Shown here: positions 6,232 to 6,541 of the stretch, in pieces
Layout: each line of letters opens with the position of its first letter
Position numbering within the stretch: position 1 is the first letter of the stretch
NCBI GenBank assembly: GCA_023389135.1
Contig: JAEWEX010000236.1
Coordinates: forward strand, 1 to 6,541
DNA from: Pseudomonadota bacterium
Lineage (GTDB): Bacteria; Pseudomonadota; Alphaproteobacteria; Rhizobiales; Methylopilaceae
Reading direction: 5' to 3'
Length of the DNA: 6,541 bases
Position numbers and translations under genes: made by a program
The notes under the pieces: model-generated
What the model was told of the DNA's origin: nothing
The model's input: the letters and a program-made list of their open reading frames with translations, nothing else
The model's database searches: none

Positions 6232-6541
6232 ATGATCAGCCCCATGCGCGCCATCGGCATGATGAGCGGCACCTCGCTGGACGGCATCGACATCGCCCTG
6301 ATCGAGACCGACGGCGAGACGGTCCGGGGCTTCGGGCCCACCGCGAGCTTCATGTACGGCCCGTTCCAGGACGACCGCCGGCTGATCTTCCGCGCCATGG
6401 AGGAGGCCGCCGGCATGACGGAGCGCACCGCGCGGCCCGGCTGCCTTCCCGACGCCGAGGCGGCCGTCACGAGGCTGAACGCCGCGGCGCTGGCCGCCTT
6501 CCTCGCCGGGCTCGACGACTGGCCGGGGGCAGGGGCGGCCC
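6232..6541 (+). CDS. anmK: Anhydro-N-acetylmuramic acid kinase (5' part)
   Basis: AnmK phosphorylates and opens 1,6-anhydro-MurNAc released from the cell wall, giving MurNAc-6-phosphate for re-use. Only the first 103 codons are in the window and the frame stays open to the edge; the full family length is about 370 residues. The N-terminus carries the signature [12 protein letters not shown] (residues 9-20), the nucleotide-binding loop of this ASKHA-fold kinase. It is followed by ALIETDGE and by a helix-rich stretch including MTERTARPG and [15 protein letters not shown] that fits alphaproteobacterial members. The catalytic aspartate lies downstream, outside the window, so completeness cannot be judged. 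The ATG at 6232 has AGGAG (6220-6224) 7 bases upstream; a second ATG at residue 5 is possible but lacks its own ribosome site. The start codons of anmK and tyrS are separated by 107 bases that must hold both promoters. I could not identify convincing -35/-10 pairs there. Confidence 0.93.
   Translation, partial: MISPMRAIGMMSGTSLDGIDIALIETDGETVRGFGPTASFMYGPFQDDRRLIFRAMEEAAGMTERTARPGCLPDAEAAVTRLNAAALAAFLAGLDDWPGAGAA

Noticed and set aside
1..6541. Mobile elements, CRISPR, tRNA, rRNA, riboswitch or defence genes
   Set aside because: I looked on both strands and saw no transposase, terminal inverted repeats, regularly spaced repeats, cloverleaf-like stretch or defence-associated domain; coding composition is uniform across the window.

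Overview
This is a GC-rich, densely coded stretch of an ordinary bacterial chromosome. The organism is most likely an alphaproteobacterium, probably of the Hyphomicrobiales (Rhizobiales). That rests on the amidase-mrcA gene order, the AMIN-Amidase_3 layout of the amidase, the alphaproteobacterial look of the PBP1A and TyrS N-termini, and the tyrS/anmK divergent pair. I compared these with remembered family features only; no search was run.

Layout. Positions 1-154 are non-coding upstream sequence with a direct repeat and promoter-like hexamers. In relatives the gene on the other side is often rne, reading leftwards, but it is not in the window. Four genes then read rightwards: a periplasmic N-acetylmuramoyl-L-alanine amidase (155-1366), the bifunctional penicillin-binding protein 1A (1475-3940), a small secreted LprI-family protein (3979-4374), and a small secreted protein resembling DUF3828 (4371-4862). 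The last two overlap by ATGA, so they are probably translationally coupled, and the 38-base gap after mrcA suggests one transcript. A 5-base gap separates them from tyrS (tyrosyl-tRNA synthetase), which converges from the minus strand (4868-6124). Divergent from tyrS, and cut by the window end, is anmK, the anhydro-N-acetylmuramic acid kinase of cell-wall recycling (6232 to the end).

How the genes fit together. Apart from tyrS, the recognisable theme is peptidoglycan: synthesis (PBP1A), splitting of septal wall (amidase), recycling of released anhydroMurNAc (AnmK), and possibly protection from lysozyme (the LprI-like protein). The two small secreted genes behind mrcA are the least understood part and the best place to look for something new.

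I see no mobile element, CRISPR array, tRNA or rRNA gene, phage gene or obvious defence system. The main curiosities are the ambiguous start of the amidase gene (a possible frameshift at a run of five G), the uncharacterised secreted pair, and the very tight convergent junction with tyrS.
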